A stretch of DNA of 64,000 nt from Ewingella sp963519305 (GCA_963519305.1 CAUQMS010000002.1:186001-250000); one strand, 5' to 3'; shown: positions 35,863-44,929, counted from the first letter of the stretch. Made by a program: numbers and translations. Notes: generated by a model from the sequence alone, not told the origin.

Positions 35863-36768
35863 ATGATATCTGTTTTCGGGCACCTGAACCCTGACAGCGA
35901 CACGGTTTGCAGCGCACTGATAGCCGCTGACTGGCTTAACGCGCAGGGGCGACCGGCGCGCGCATTCCGTCTGGGGGAGATAAACCCGGAAACCCGCTTT
36001 ATTCTCGAGGCTGCCGGCGTGCAAGCCCCGCCGTTGCTGGAAGAGAGCATTGAGGATAAAGAGGTCTGGCTGGTTGATTTCAGCGAAGTCGAGCAGGGCC
36101 CTGCCACACTGGCGCAGAGTAATATTCTGGGGATTGTGGATCATCACCGTCTGGGCACCGTCACGACACGTAACCCGGCCGAAGTGTGGGTGCAGCCGCT
36201 CGGCAGCTGCGCCACTCTGCTGTGGCAGTTAATCACCCGTGAAACCGATCAGACGATCACTGCGTCTCAGGCCACGTTGATGCTCGGCGCACTGCTGAGC
36301 GACACCGTCGCCCTCACCTCACCGACCACTACACCTGTGGATATCAACGCGGCAGATGCACTCTTTGCTATCAGCCATCTGGACCGTGAGGCCTTTATCA
36401 GCGGCCTGCTGGCGGCAAAAACCGATCTGGCAGGGATGAGTGCAGAAACGCTGATCAATAAAGACGCGAAGAATTACCACATTGCCGGTCTCGACGTGCT
36501 GCTGGCGCAAATTGAAGTCAGCAGCTTTACCCAGACCGACGCGATTTTGCCGCAGCTGATTGCCGCGATGGACAACCAGTGCAGCGAAAACGCGCTGGAC
36601 CTGTTTGCGCTGATCATTACCGACATCAGCACGAAAAACTCGGTGATCTACTTCTCGCAAAATACACTGTTTGACGACGCCTCCGTCCCGCTGCCGGGTA
36701 TGCTCAGCCGCAAGAAAGAGGTGTTGCCGTGGCTGACGACGACGCTGGAAAAACGTCAGGGCGCGTAA
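35863..36768 (+). CDS. ppaC: Manganese-dependent (family II) inorganic pyrophosphatase
   Basis: DHH-family PPase of 301 aa that hydrolyses PPi to phosphate in the cytosol. Metal-binding motifs are GHLNPDSD (6-13), VDF (71-73) and DHH (93-95). The C-terminal DHHA2 domain ends with the substrate-binding SRKKEV. Length is normal. Enterobacteria mostly use the unrelated family I enzyme Ppa, so this is an extra or alternative pyrophosphatase. It is convergent with the SLOG gene 7 bp away. Confidence 0.92.
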   Translation: MISVFGHLNPDSDTVCSALIAADWLNAQGRPARAFRLGEINPETRFILEAAGVQAPPLLEESIEDKEVWLVDFSEVEQGPATLAQSNILGIVDHHRLGTVTTRNPAEVWVQPLGSCATLLWQLITRETDQTITASQATLMLGALLSDTVALTSPTTTPVDINAADALFAISHLDREAFISGLLAAKTDLAGMSAETLINKDAKNYHIAGLDVLLAQIEVSSFTQTDAILPQLIAAMDNQCSENALDLFALIITDISTKNSVIYFSQNTLFDDASVPLPGMLSRKKEVLPWLTTTLEKRQGA

Positions 36769-36775
36769 CCGCCGC

Positions 36776-37123
36776 CTAAAGATCCACCTCAACCACCGTA
36801 ATACCGGCTTTCTTCGCCTGCCGGATACAGTCCGCTGTATCTTCGCCGCCGGGGAAAGCCAGTATCGCATCGGGCTTGCTGTCTTCGAGCATAAACAAAT
36901 TACGGCGCAGCTCAGCGTATTTGCCGTGCATCGCCCAGTTGGCCGGGTAGCGGACCACGTGAAGGTCCGCGTCTCTGGCCCAGCTTTCGATAATCCCTCC
37001 TGAAGATTGATGCCCGCCGTGGATCACCACCTTCACCGGATGCGACTGCGAATAGAGGTCCAGTATCCGGGTCATGTTTTTTGTATCGGCGTAAAAGCGC
37101 CCTGCGCAGATTAATACTCTCAT
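36776..37123 (-). CDS. SLOG-family (YspA/YpsA-related, DUF2493) protein
   Basis: 115 aa Rossmann-like SLOG domain. It has MRVLICAGRFYAD, VKVVIHGGHQSSGG (nucleotide-binding Gly-rich loop), and a later FPGGEDTADCI with the conserved Pro-Gly-Gly. The family is thought to bind nucleotide-derived ligands; its function here is unknown. It follows the Na/Pi cotransporter gene by 20 bp. Its start lies in a tandem 14-bp duplication that places a decoy ATG, with the better ribosome binding site, upstream. Confidence 0.82.
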   Translation of the reverse strand: MRVLICAGRFYADTKNMTRILDLYSQSHPVKVVIHGGHQSSGGIIESWARDADLHVVRYPANWAMHGKYAELRRNLFMLEDSKPDAILAFPGGEDTADCIRQAKKAGITVVEVDL

Positions 37124-37138
37124 CTTAATACTCTCATC
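37111..37138 (-). repeat. Perfect 14-bp tandem duplication over the SLOG start codon
   Basis: The minus-strand unit GATGAGAGTATTAA is present twice in direct succession. The downstream copy holds the real start (ATG 37123). The upstream copy gives a decoy ATG at 37137 that is preceded by AGGAA and reads only MRVLR before a stop. That stop overlaps the real start in an ATGA junction. Confidence 0.9.
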
Positions 37139-37143
37139 GCGTT

Positions 37144-38778
37144 TTATTCCTGAAGCTGTGTCTCTTCGCCCAGCCGGTCGATAACCGGATAGGCAACGGC
37201 AGCAATATGGTGATGGACCCGGCGGTAATCGCGCAGTACGCGCTGGAAAATATCCCCGGATTCCGCCCAGGCATTTTTATCCTCCCGCAGCTTTTTAAAA
37301 TGTTCACGGCTGGCCGAGGCTTCCATCTGGCGGATCGCTTCTTTGCGCGCCACCAGCTGATGCGCCGCATACAGGTCTTCTCCCATAAATGCGCTGATCG
37401 CCAGACGCAGGCTGGTGAGCATTTCCCAGTGAAGCAGCCGGATATGATTCAGTTCGAACTCGTTGAACTGCTCTGCACGCCGCGCACGGCGGGTCGCCAG
37501 CTGCGTCAGGTTGCTGGAGAGAATGTCGCCGGCATGTTCGACATTAATGACAAACATCAGGATCTCCTGCGCGCAGTCCGCATCAGCGTCACTCAGGCCG
37601 TCGTGCCCCAGATCCGCCAGATAGGCGCGGATCGCCGCACTCAGCAGATCCAGTGACTGGTCCACCTGACGGATTTCGTCCGCCGTGCTCTGCTCCATCG
37701 TTTCAAACAGTACGCACAGACGGTCGAGCATGACCGTCAGCATATCCGCCGCCCGCAGCGATTCACGCACCGAATTGGAGAGCCCGAGGTACGCAACGTT
37801 CAGCCCCGCTTCGTCCAGATAAAGCGGCATTCCAGGGTCACCTGCACGCTCTTCCTCAACAAACATCCGCTCCAGCAGGCGCGCCAGCGGGCCGGTCAGC
37901 CAGATGAACGTCAGCGCCAGCACCGCACTGAAACCGGTATGGAACCAGACCACCAGTTGCGGCGTGGTCAGCGCTGTTTTGGCCGCCATCTGCGTCAGCC
38001 ACGGCAGCAGCACCATTGCCAGCACCGCGCCCAGTGCGCGCACCATCAGGTTGCCGACGGGCAGACGCAGTGCAACCGATGAACCCGCATTCAGCACCGG
38101 AGGCAGTGCGCCGCCGATATTAGCACCGAGCACCAGCACCATCGCCGTGGCCGGCGCCATGACACCGGTCGCTGCCAATGAGGCGATCAGTAACACCACC
38201 GCCACGCTGGAGTGGCAGATCAGCGTAAGGATCACCGCCACCAGCAGTGCAATCAGGGTGTCACCTTCCAGCCCGGCCATGACGGCGTTGAACACTGGTG
38301 TCGCTTCAATATGGCCCAGTGTTGCACTGAGCAGGCTGAGCGCCAGCAGCATCAGACCAAGGCCAATCATGGCGCAGCCCGCGCTTTCGAAGCCGGAGTT
38401 ATCGCGCAATTTAAACACCACAAAACCGCCAAGCATCAGCAGAGGAATGGCGATGGCGGTGTTGAAGCTCATCAGCTGTACCACCAGCGTCGAGCCAATA
38501 TTTGCACCGAGCATGACGGCCAGCGCAGGCGCCAGGCTGAGCGTGCCCGCTGCCGCAAATGACGTTGCCATCAGGCTCACTGCCGTGCTGCTTTGCAAGA
38601 TTGCTGTGATGCCAATACCGGACAGCAGCGCCATCCAGCGGTTATTCAGGTGACGCCCCATCCAGTGACGCAGCGGGGTGCCGAAGCCGCGTTGCAGCGC
38701 GGTCGAGATCATATGGCTGCCCCACAGCAACAGAGCGATGGCGCCAGCCAGATTAATTAACAGGGTAGTTCCGGACAT
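37144..38778 (-). CDS. Na/Pi cotransporter-family protein (YjbB-like) with PhoU-like C-terminus
   Basis: 544 aa. Two PNaS repeats are visible: ITAILQSSTAVSLMATSF and, later, LICHSSVAVVLLIASLAAT, both with the QSS/HSS motif; about nine hydrophobic spans cover residues 1-300. The C-terminal 230 residues are helical and PhoU-like. The family moves phosphate with sodium, and the E. coli relative YjbB is linked to phosphate export. AAGGGGGAA precedes the ATG. Confidence 0.88.
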   Translation of the reverse strand: MSGTTLLINLAGAIALLLWGSHMISTALQRGFGTPLRHWMGRHLNNRWMALLSGIGITAILQSSTAVSLMATSFAAAGTLSLAPALAVMLGANIGSTLVVQLMSFNTAIAIPLLMLGGFVVFKLRDNSGFESAGCAMIGLGLMLLALSLLSATLGHIEATPVFNAVMAGLEGDTLIALLVAVILTLICHSSVAVVLLIASLAATGVMAPATAMVLVLGANIGGALPPVLNAGSSVALRLPVGNLMVRALGAVLAMVLLPWLTQMAAKTALTTPQLVVWFHTGFSAVLALTFIWLTGPLARLLERMFVEEERAGDPGMPLYLDEAGLNVAYLGLSNSVRESLRAADMLTVMLDRLCVLFETMEQSTADEIRQVDQSLDLLSAAIRAYLADLGHDGLSDADADCAQEILMFVINVEHAGDILSSNLTQLATRRARRAEQFNEFELNHIRLLHWEMLTSLRLAISAFMGEDLYAAHQLVARKEAIRQMEASASREHFKKLREDKNAWAESGDIFQRVLRDYRRVHHHIAAVAYPVIDRLGEETQLQE

Positions 38779-38841
38779 GATGATTCCCCCTTATTCAGGG
38801 TTGTTTCTGTAAAGCAAAATGCTGATTATTTTCGGTATACA

Positions 38842-38882
38842 GGTGTTAAAAACCGGTGCCGCGTTGCGTTGCGGCACCGGGT
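38842..38882 (-). terminator. Terminator of mgtA
   Basis: 10-bp perfect stem CCGGTGCCGC/GCGGCACCGG, extendable to 12, followed on the minus strand by TTTTTAA. It is placed 34 bp after the mgtA stop. Confidence 0.9.
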
Positions 38883-38913
38883 TCAGACAGTCAGCGGAGT
38901 GTATGCCGGGGCA

Positions 38914-41622
38914 TCAGAACCACTGTTTGAAACGGCGGATATAAAACATCTTCATACCCTGTGCGACGCAGCAATACGCCAGTAAGGTACCGGCCAGCCA
39001 CGGGAAGTACTGCCACGGCAGGGCTTGCAGCCCCACCATCGGACCCAGCGGTGAGAACGGCACATAGATACCAATCGCCATAATCAGCCCGGTCATCAGC
39101 ATCACCGGCAGCGCGGCGGTGCTCTGGAAGAATGGGATCTTCTGGGTGCGCAGCATATGCACGACCAGTGTTTGCGACAGCAGCCCTTCAATGAACCAGC
39201 CAGACTGGAACAGCGTCTGCATATGTTCACTGTTGGCGGCAAAGACGTACCACATCAGCGCGAAGGTGGTCATATCGAAAATTGACGACGTCGGACCAAT
39301 CCACACCATAAAGCGGCCGATATTTTTGGCGTCCCACTTACGTGGCTTCTTCAAAAACTCCTTATCAATTTTGTCCCACGGCAGCGCCAGCTGTGAAATG
39401 TCATACATCAGGTTTTGTAGCAGCAGCTGAATAGCCAGCATCGGTAAGAACGGAATAAACGCACTCGCCACCAGTACCGAGAACACGTTGCCAAAGTTAG
39501 AACTGGCGGTCATGTTGAGGTACTTCATGATATTGCCGAAGGTCTCGCGGCCTTTCAGTACGCCCTCTTCCAGCACCATCAGGCTCTTTTCCAGCAGGAT
39601 GATATCGGCAGATTCCTTGGCGATATCCGTACCGCTGTCAACCGAGATACCCACGTCAGCATCGCGTAGCGCTGGCGCATCGTTAATGCCGTCGCCGAGG
39701 AAACCGACGGTATGGCCGTTGGATTGCAGCGCTTTCAGCACCCGTGATTTTTGCAGCGGCGTCAGTTTGGCAAACACCGTGCGCTCTTCCACCAGCACTT
39801 TCAGCGTGGCGTCGTCCAATTTTTCCAGCTGCGGCCCCAGCACCGGCTCGCCCGGCTCCAGCCCGACCTGACGGCAGATGCGGCAGGTGACCACCGCGTT
39901 ATCGCCGGTCAGCACTTTCACCGCCACGCCAATTTCGCGCAGTGCAGCAATCGCCGGACCGGCGGTCTCTTTCGGCGGATCAAGGAAGGTCAGGAACCCG
40001 CGGATGATCAGGTCAGACTCATCGGCGGTGCTGTACTGCTTTTTCGCCTCGCTCTTTTTGATGTCACGGGTCGCCACGACCAGGACGCGAAAGCCGTCCT
40101 TGTTGTAGTCGTTAGCCAGTTTCAGCAGCGCATCACGGCGCGCGTCATCCAGTTCAACCACTTTGCCGTTTTCATGCATATGGGTAGAAATGCACAGCAT
40201 CTCTTCCACCGCCCCTTTACACACCAGCAGATGATTGGCCTGCGGGTCTTTCACCACAATCGACAGACGACGGCGGATAAAATCAAACGGCAGCTCATCA
40301 ACCTTGGTAAATCCCTGCGGTTTGACGAAGTTCGGCTCATTTTCTGAAAAATAGAGCACGGCCTGATCCATCAGATTCTTAATACCGCTCTGATGATGGC
40401 TGTTCAGCCATGCCAGCGACAGCACCGACTCATTTTTTTTTTGCCCGTTAGCATCAATGTGATGCTCGAGGATGATCTTATCCTGCGTCAGCGTGCCGGT
40501 TTTATCGGTGCAGAGTACGTCCATGGCGCCGAGGTTCTGAATCGCATTGAGGCGTTTGACCACCACTTTGCGTTTCGCCATTGCCATCGCTCCTTTCGCC
40601 AGATTGGCGCTGACAATCATCGGCAGCATTTCCGGTGTGAGACCAACGGCCACCGCCACGGCAAACAGCATTGCATCCCACCAGTCACCCTTCATCAGGC
40701 CGTTGATCAGAAACACAATCGGTACCATCACCAGCATGAAACGGATCAGCAACCAGCTGACGCTGTTCACGCCCCGATCAAACGCGGTTTGCGCGCGGGT
40801 ACCCACAATCGCTTTCGCCAGCGACCCGAAGTAGGTCCGCGGACCGGTCCCCACAACGACGGCCTGCGCCGTGCCGCTGACCACGTTGGTGCCCATAAAG
40901 CAGATGTTCGGCATGTCGAGCAGATTCTCTTCATCTTCTGAGACCGCACTCGCTGATTTCTGCGCCACATCGCCCAGCGTATCGTACTTCTCCACCGGTA
41001 AAGCTTCACCAGTGAGCACTGCCTGGCTGATGAACAGGTCGCGGGACTCGATCAGCCGCACATCTGCCGGGATCATATCCCCGGCGTAGAGCTGAACGAT
41101 GTCACCGACCACCAGTTCACGCATCGGGATTTCGCGCAGTTTTCCCGGCATCGCCGCGTTATCACGGCGCAGCACCGTCGCGGTGGTCCGCACCATCGCT
41201 TTAAGCGCTTCGGCAGATTTCGCCGAGCGATGTTCCTGCCAGAAGCGTACCAGCCCGCTGAGCGCAACCATGGTGCTGATGATGTAAACCGAGGTCAGAT
41301 CCGTCTCTTCGCCGGCGCGGAAAGGGAACCAAAAGTCGGTGAAGAAGCTGATGATGCCCAGTACGACTAAGACATAAATAAACGGGTTGTTGAATGCTTT
41401 GATCAATTGAATCAACGCGTGAGGCGGCTTATCGTGTGCGACTTCGTTATAGCCCTCTTTTTCCAGCCGCCCGGCGGCATGGGAATTCAGCAGCCCTTCA
41501 CGGGTCGCGCCGACGTTAAGCAGCGTAACGGCCACGCCGTTTTTGGCTTCCTGAACAGCGCGCATGGAGAGCTTGCTGTCCTTTGGCTTTTTCTTTTGCG
41601 TGTTTTTGATTTCTACAGTCAT
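38914..41622 (-). CDS. mgtA: Magnesium-translocating P-type ATPase
   Basis: P3B ATPase of 902 aa that imports Mg2+. The phosphorylation motif is DKTGTLTQDK, the nucleotide-binding domain lies between about residues 400 and 600, and GDGINDAPALRDADVGISVD is the hinge motif. Ten hydrophobic spans are arranged as in MgtA/MgtB. Start ATG 41622 has AGGAG; a longer ORF to 41688 is not needed. In enterobacteria it is controlled by PhoPQ and a leader RNA. No Pro-rich MgtL-like leader peptide is visible here, and no clear PhoP box was found. Confidence 0.95.
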   Translation of the reverse strand: MTVEIKNTQKKKPKDSKLSMRAVQEAKNGVAVTLLNVGATREGLLNSHAAGRLEKEGYNEVAHDKPPHALIQLIKAFNNPFIYVLVVLGIISFFTDFWFPFRAGEETDLTSVYIISTMVALSGLVRFWQEHRSAKSAEALKAMVRTTATVLRRDNAAMPGKLREIPMRELVVGDIVQLYAGDMIPADVRLIESRDLFISQAVLTGEALPVEKYDTLGDVAQKSASAVSEDEENLLDMPNICFMGTNVVSGTAQAVVVGTGPRTYFGSLAKAIVGTRAQTAFDRGVNSVSWLLIRFMLVMVPIVFLINGLMKGDWWDAMLFAVAVAVGLTPEMLPMIVSANLAKGAMAMAKRKVVVKRLNAIQNLGAMDVLCTDKTGTLTQDKIILEHHIDANGQKKNESVLSLAWLNSHHQSGIKNLMDQAVLYFSENEPNFVKPQGFTKVDELPFDFIRRRLSIVVKDPQANHLLVCKGAVEEMLCISTHMHENGKVVELDDARRDALLKLANDYNKDGFRVLVVATRDIKKSEAKKQYSTADESDLIIRGFLTFLDPPKETAGPAIAALREIGVAVKVLTGDNAVVTCRICRQVGLEPGEPVLGPQLEKLDDATLKVLVEERTVFAKLTPLQKSRVLKALQSNGHTVGFLGDGINDAPALRDADVGISVDSGTDIAKESADIILLEKSLMVLEEGVLKGRETFGNIMKYLNMTASSNFGNVFSVLVASAFIPFLPMLAIQLLLQNLMYDISQLALPWDKIDKEFLKKPRKWDAKNIGRFMVWIGPTSSIFDMTTFALMWYVFAANSEHMQTLFQSGWFIEGLLSQTLVVHMLRTQKIPFFQSTAALPVMLMTGLIMAIGIYVPFSPLGPMVGLQALPWQYFPWLAGTLLAYCCVAQGMKMFYIRRFKQWF

Positions 41623-41926
41623 GGTGGTGCTCCTGTCGCCACTCAACAGAGAGTATTTAACGGGAGCCGGATAACAGGCAGCCGTCAATATTCCACATCG
41701 TTTAAAGCGATCGGTTTTTTAATTAATTTCGCGCAGGGTTTCCCGCCCTTAAATAAATAAAGGGGTGTAACCTTATGGTGTGTCTTTTATTTGCGCATGG
41801 CTTCGCCGCCCTCTTTTTCTTTAATAAGAAAAGCAGAGGATAACGTTCATGCGTTAATAATGACGAAATTCAGAACGTGCGTGCGGGGTCTTGCTCTATC
41901 GGCTCAACCGGCGTTCACGGCATGAA
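41623..41926. other. mgtA leader region
   Basis: 304 bp upstream of mgtA with no strong ORF. Short minus-strand reading frames (such as MNVILCFSY at about 41848) lack ribosome binding sites. A CCCTT...AAGGG hairpin at about 41740-41770 could be part of a structured leader. It shows no likeness to the known Mg2+-sensing leader of E. coli mgtA. Confidence 0.35.
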
Positions 41927-42172
41927 TCAGGCAAAGAAGGATCGACTATGTGGGTCATCGCTATCAGAAAAGGAGCAACGCTGTTCCAGCTGGCCGGTGA
42001 CAGGACTGACACGCCAGTTGGTGATGCGTTGATTCAATTCATTGATTTTAGTCGAAAAAATTGAAGTAGAGTGTTTTTTACATGCAGCCAGAGTCCGATC
42101 GCGGGAATGGCGAACACGCAAGGTGGATGTCAGTGAATTGACATCAGGGAAAAGAGTCGATTTGAAGTTCAT
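41927..42172 (-). CDS. Small protein of unknown function, candidate
   Basis: 81-aa ORF with a fair ribosome binding site (GAGGTG, 4 nt before ATG 42172). The product begins MNFKSTLFPDVNSL and has WRVSPVTGQLEQRCS near the middle, a pattern that looks like a folded small domain. No family recognised. It lies downstream of a strong promoter and another small ORF on the same strand and upstream of mgtA. It could be a real small protein or chance. Confidence 0.4.
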   Translation of the reverse strand: MNFKSTLFPDVNSLTSTLRVRHSRDRTLAACKKHSTSIFSTKINELNQRITNWRVSPVTGQLEQRCSFSDSDDPHSRSFFA

Positions 42173-42225
42173 AATACACCTCGGGACCGTGATAGTTCAG
42201 GTTGAGGTGTTTAGACACGAGAGCA

Positions 42226-42339
42226 TCAGGCTCTGGCGAGGCACACCCAAACGATGAAACGATCACAATCGATTTCATGTTTAATATTCCGAATGGCGTT
42301 ATCGGCAACATTCGGGAAGCTACTAGATACAGTGTCCAT
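42226..42339 (-). CDS. Short 37-codon ORF behind a strong promoter, candidate
   Basis: ATG 42339 with AAGAGA upstream; the product begins MDTVSSSFPNVADNA and ends VWVCLARA. It lies about 40 nt downstream of a well-formed sigma-70 promoter on the same strand and is followed by the 81-codon ORF. It may be a leader peptide, a small protein or chance. Confidence 0.35.
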   Translation of the reverse strand: MDTVSSSFPNVADNAIRNIKHEIDCDRFIVWVCLARA

Positions 42340-42386
42340 TAGTCTCTTATGTTAAGTTTAGAAAGGCCGCTACTTCCGGCTCGTGC

Positions 42387-42415
42387 AATCTACCCATGCA
42401 CTCTATTATTGTCAA
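42387..42415 (-). promoter_or_regulatory. Sigma-70 promoter reading leftward toward the small ORFs and mgtA
   Basis: Minus strand: TTGACA (42415-42410), 17-bp spacer, TAGATT (42392-42387). The -35 is perfect, the -10 has 4 of 6 positions and the spacing is ideal. Transcription would start near 42380, about 40 nt before the 37-codon ORF. Confidence 0.65.
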
Positions 42416-42516
42416 CTGTAAATTAGGATTAATAGCATCCGTTTATATTCCGTCGATATTCAGCCCCGGAATAAAGGGAATGCTAATTAATCCTCTGACA
42501 CATTATTCACTGAGTA

Positions 42517-43209
42517 TTAAACGTCTGAGCCATTAGCCTGAACTGATTTCGCCAGCGCCACGATATCTTTGCTTTCCAGCACATAGCGTCCTGCCTCACT
42601 CCGTGCTGCGTTAAGCATCGCCTGGCCGAGGATTTCGGTCGTGATGATCTGGCGGGGAAAGAGTTTACGGGCAAGCCCCAGCAGCGGTTTGCTCAGGCGG
42701 TAGAAAATTCGGTAGCTGGCCGTTTTCGACTCAATGCCGTGCAGCGGCACAATGATACCCGGGCGAAACAGATAGACACTGGCAAAAGGCAGTTTCTGCA
42801 AGTCGTTTTCGGTCCGGCCTTTGACCCGCGCCCACATCACGCGCCCTTTTTCTGAGCTGTCGGTGCCTGCGCCGGAGACATAGGTAAAGGTCATGTTGGG
42901 TGAGTGAGCAGCCAGCAGCTTCGCCACGCCTAAGGTCATGTCGTAAGTTTCCCGGCGATAAACCGCCTCGCTCTTTCCTGACGACGACATGCCCAGGCAG
43001 AAGAAGCAGGCGTCATAACCTTTCAGCTGCTCTTCTATCATTTCCGGGCGATACATATCCGCCAGCAGCACCTGATGGAGTTTCGGGTTGCTCTGCGTTA
43101 AGGGCGTGCGTCCGATGGCGGTAACTTGTTCGACGTCTGCGGCCAGTAGACACTCACGCAGTACGCACTGCCCGACCATACCGGTCGCCCCGAAGATGAT
43201 GATTTTCAT
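42517..43209 (-). CDS. NAD(P)-binding epimerase/NmrA-like oxidoreductase
   Basis: Atypical SDR of 230 aa. The start MKIIIFGATGMVGQCVLREC holds the GxTGxxG cofactor motif. DACFFCLGMSSSGKSE and FTYVSGAGTDSSEKGR follow, then a Rossmann-like C-terminal half (YLFRPGIIVP). YbjT/HTATIP2-like proteins are similar. The substrate is unknown. No operon partner. Confidence 0.82.
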   Translation of the reverse strand: MKIIIFGATGMVGQCVLRECLLAADVEQVTAIGRTPLTQSNPKLHQVLLADMYRPEMIEEQLKGYDACFFCLGMSSSGKSEAVYRRETYDMTLGVAKLLAAHSPNMTFTYVSGAGTDSSEKGRVMWARVKGRTENDLQKLPFASVYLFRPGIIVPLHGIESKTASYRIFYRLSKPLLGLARKLFPRQIITTEILGQAMLNAARSEAGRYVLESKDIVALAKSVQANGSDV

Positions 43210-43879
43210 TGCACTGCTTTCCCCTGCCCGCCGATATGGCGATGAACAGCCAGCATACGGTGTTCTTCGGGCTTATGTGATGGCAATTCGTGGCTTAATC
43301 GGGTTTGGCGCGGCTTAGCCGGTTTGCCCAACACGAGGAGCTGTATCTGATGACTTATAACATCATCGCTAAAAAGGAGCCAAAAATAGCCAGCAGACTG
43401 GCAAACACAGCGTGCATTCCACGCAGTAATGCGGCGAAAACCGCGATACCCAGCGAAGCAACGGAAACAATCACACGTGATGGGTTTTCAATGACATACC
43501 CCAAAAAAACTTCCATGCCCTGTAATCCCTGAGAAAATATTTCAAAACATTGCAAGAGCTTAACATGTTGGGATATCAGGCCGTTTTGCTCTTTACAGGA
43601 CATTACTTTTAAACACTTTCAACGCATACGCATTGTGCTCCGTGTTTCTTTATAGATGTACATGGCTGTGTGAACACGGTTATCATCACGCCCTAAAAAA
43701 TATACCGGCAGAGTCATCCCGGTATGCGAGACAAAGATCCTCTGCCCAACATTATCTTTACGAAGGTTTTACGCGCAGTCCGGTGAACCAAGACAGAGCG
43801 CTTGAGTCTACTGGTAACAAGGATGATAATAATTTTTCATTCGTAGATTGGATGAGCAAATTTTGCCAAGGAGTAAGCG
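43210..43879. other. Intergenic region holding a candidate small membrane ORF
   Basis: 670 bp with no large gene. A minus-strand ORF at 43355-43516 is listed separately. The plus-strand frames at 43305-43532 and 43633-43908 lack good starts; the second overlaps the GT9 gene. The region just before the GT9 gene is A/T-rich and probably carries its promoter. Confidence 0.4.
43355..43516 (-). CDS. Small membrane protein, candidate
   Basis: About 53 aa from ATG 43516 (AGGG-containing region upstream; a longer ORF from 43603 is possible). The sequence begins MEVFLGYVIENPSRVIV and continues with two hydrophobic segments (VSVASLGIAVFAALL; AVFASLLAIFGSFLAMM). The composition is what a genuine two-span small membrane protein would have. 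No family recognised. Confidence 0.4.
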   Translation of the reverse strand: MEVFLGYVIENPSRVIVSVASLGIAVFAALLRGMHAVFASLLAIFGSFLAMML

Positions 43880-44902
43880 TTGAAAGCGTTAATCATATGC
43901 CGCGATAATATTGGTGACACAATTATCACTACACCATTAATCAGAAGCATCTCTGAAGAGCTTAATTTTGATGTGGATGTTCTCGCCAACAGTTACAACG
44001 CAGCTGTATTGGATGGCAATTCAAATATTAAAAACATTTATACTTATAAAAAGACGCATCATCGGGCTGCCGGCGAATCAGTGATAAAAATAATCCTAAG
44101 CCGCCTGGCGCTGATGATTAAATTGAGAAGAAAACATTACGACGTCGTTTTTATTGCCAAGGGCCGTTGGGATAAAAGAGTATTACGCTGGGTGCCGTTA
44201 ATTCGCCCCTTGAAAGTCATCGCCCTCGGTCTTAGCCAACACCGGTTCGTCACAGATTTGGTGATTGCACCCGAACCGAGTAACGAGCATTGCGTGGAAC
44301 GCATGCACCGTTTATTAGAACCCTACGACGCCAAAGAGGCACCCGGCCGCCTCGAGATAACCGCCGATCCGCAACGCGTTCGCGCCACCCGTGAAAAGTA
44401 CGGCATCAGCGATACGCTTCCGGTGTTTGCTTTACACATCAGTTCACGTAAAGAGAGGCAGCGCTGGTCAGCCGAGAATTTCGCTGCTTTAGCCCGCCAT
44501 ATCGTTGCGATGACGCCCTGCCAGGTGATGTTGTTATGGTCGCCAGGTGATGACAATAATCCCAGACACCCCGGCGATGATGCCAAGGCAGAGAAAGTGA
44601 TGTCACTATGCGCAGACCTGCCTGTCACGGCAGTTCCCACTCATCAGCTGGAAGAGATGATTGCCGCCACACAGTTATGCGATTTCATTGTCTGCAGTGA
44701 TGGTGGCGCAATGCACGTAGCCGCAGCGCTCAATAAGCCTATTATTGCGTTATTTGGCAATAGTGACCCAATTAGCTGGGCTCCCTGGGCAGTGCCGCAC
44801 AAAATATTACAGAAAAGTGACCAGAACGTGATGTCTATTTCGGTGGACGAAGTGTTTACGGAGGTCCGTCAATTAGTAAAAAACGTTGGCATTACGCAAT
44901 AA
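43880..44902 (+). CDS. Glycosyltransferase family 9 (heptosyltransferase-like)
   Basis: 340 aa. The N-terminal pattern KALIICRDNIGDTIITTPLI with D-N-I-G-D is the GT9 start. The C-terminal half has FALHISSRKERQRWS and CSDGGAMHVAAALNKPIIALFGNSDP, the nucleotide-sugar-binding segment of WaaQ/RfaQ-type heptosyltransferases. The start is a TTG at 43880 with AAGGAG seven nt upstream. It stands alone rather than in an LPS core cluster. It may modify LPS or another glycan, or possibly act with the neighbouring surface protein locus. Confidence 0.85.
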   Translation: MKALIICRDNIGDTIITTPLIRSISEELNFDVDVLANSYNAAVLDGNSNIKNIYTYKKTHHRAAGESVIKIILSRLALMIKLRRKHYDVVFIAKGRWDKRVLRWVPLIRPLKVIALGLSQHRFVTDLVIAPEPSNEHCVERMHRLLEPYDAKEAPGRLEITADPQRVRATREKYGISDTLPVFALHISSRKERQRWSAENFAALARHIVAMTPCQVMLLWSPGDDNNPRHPGDDAKAEKVMSLCADLPVTAVPTHQLEEMIAATQLCDFIVCSDGGAMHVAAALNKPIIALFGNSDPISWAPWAVPHKILQKSDQNVMSISVDEVFTEVRQLVKNVGITQ

Positions 44903-44929
44903 AAAATTTTCATTATTAATGATAATATG

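Noticed and set aside
41623..41926. MgtL-type leader peptide and PhoP box for mgtA
   Set aside because: No Pro-rich short ORF and no GTTTA-N6-GTTTA direct repeat at a suitable place on the mgtA strand.
43633..43908. 91-codon plus ORF running into the GT9 gene
   Set aside because: Overlaps the GT9 start in another frame, lacks a ribosome binding site; the TTG of GT9 has a strong one.
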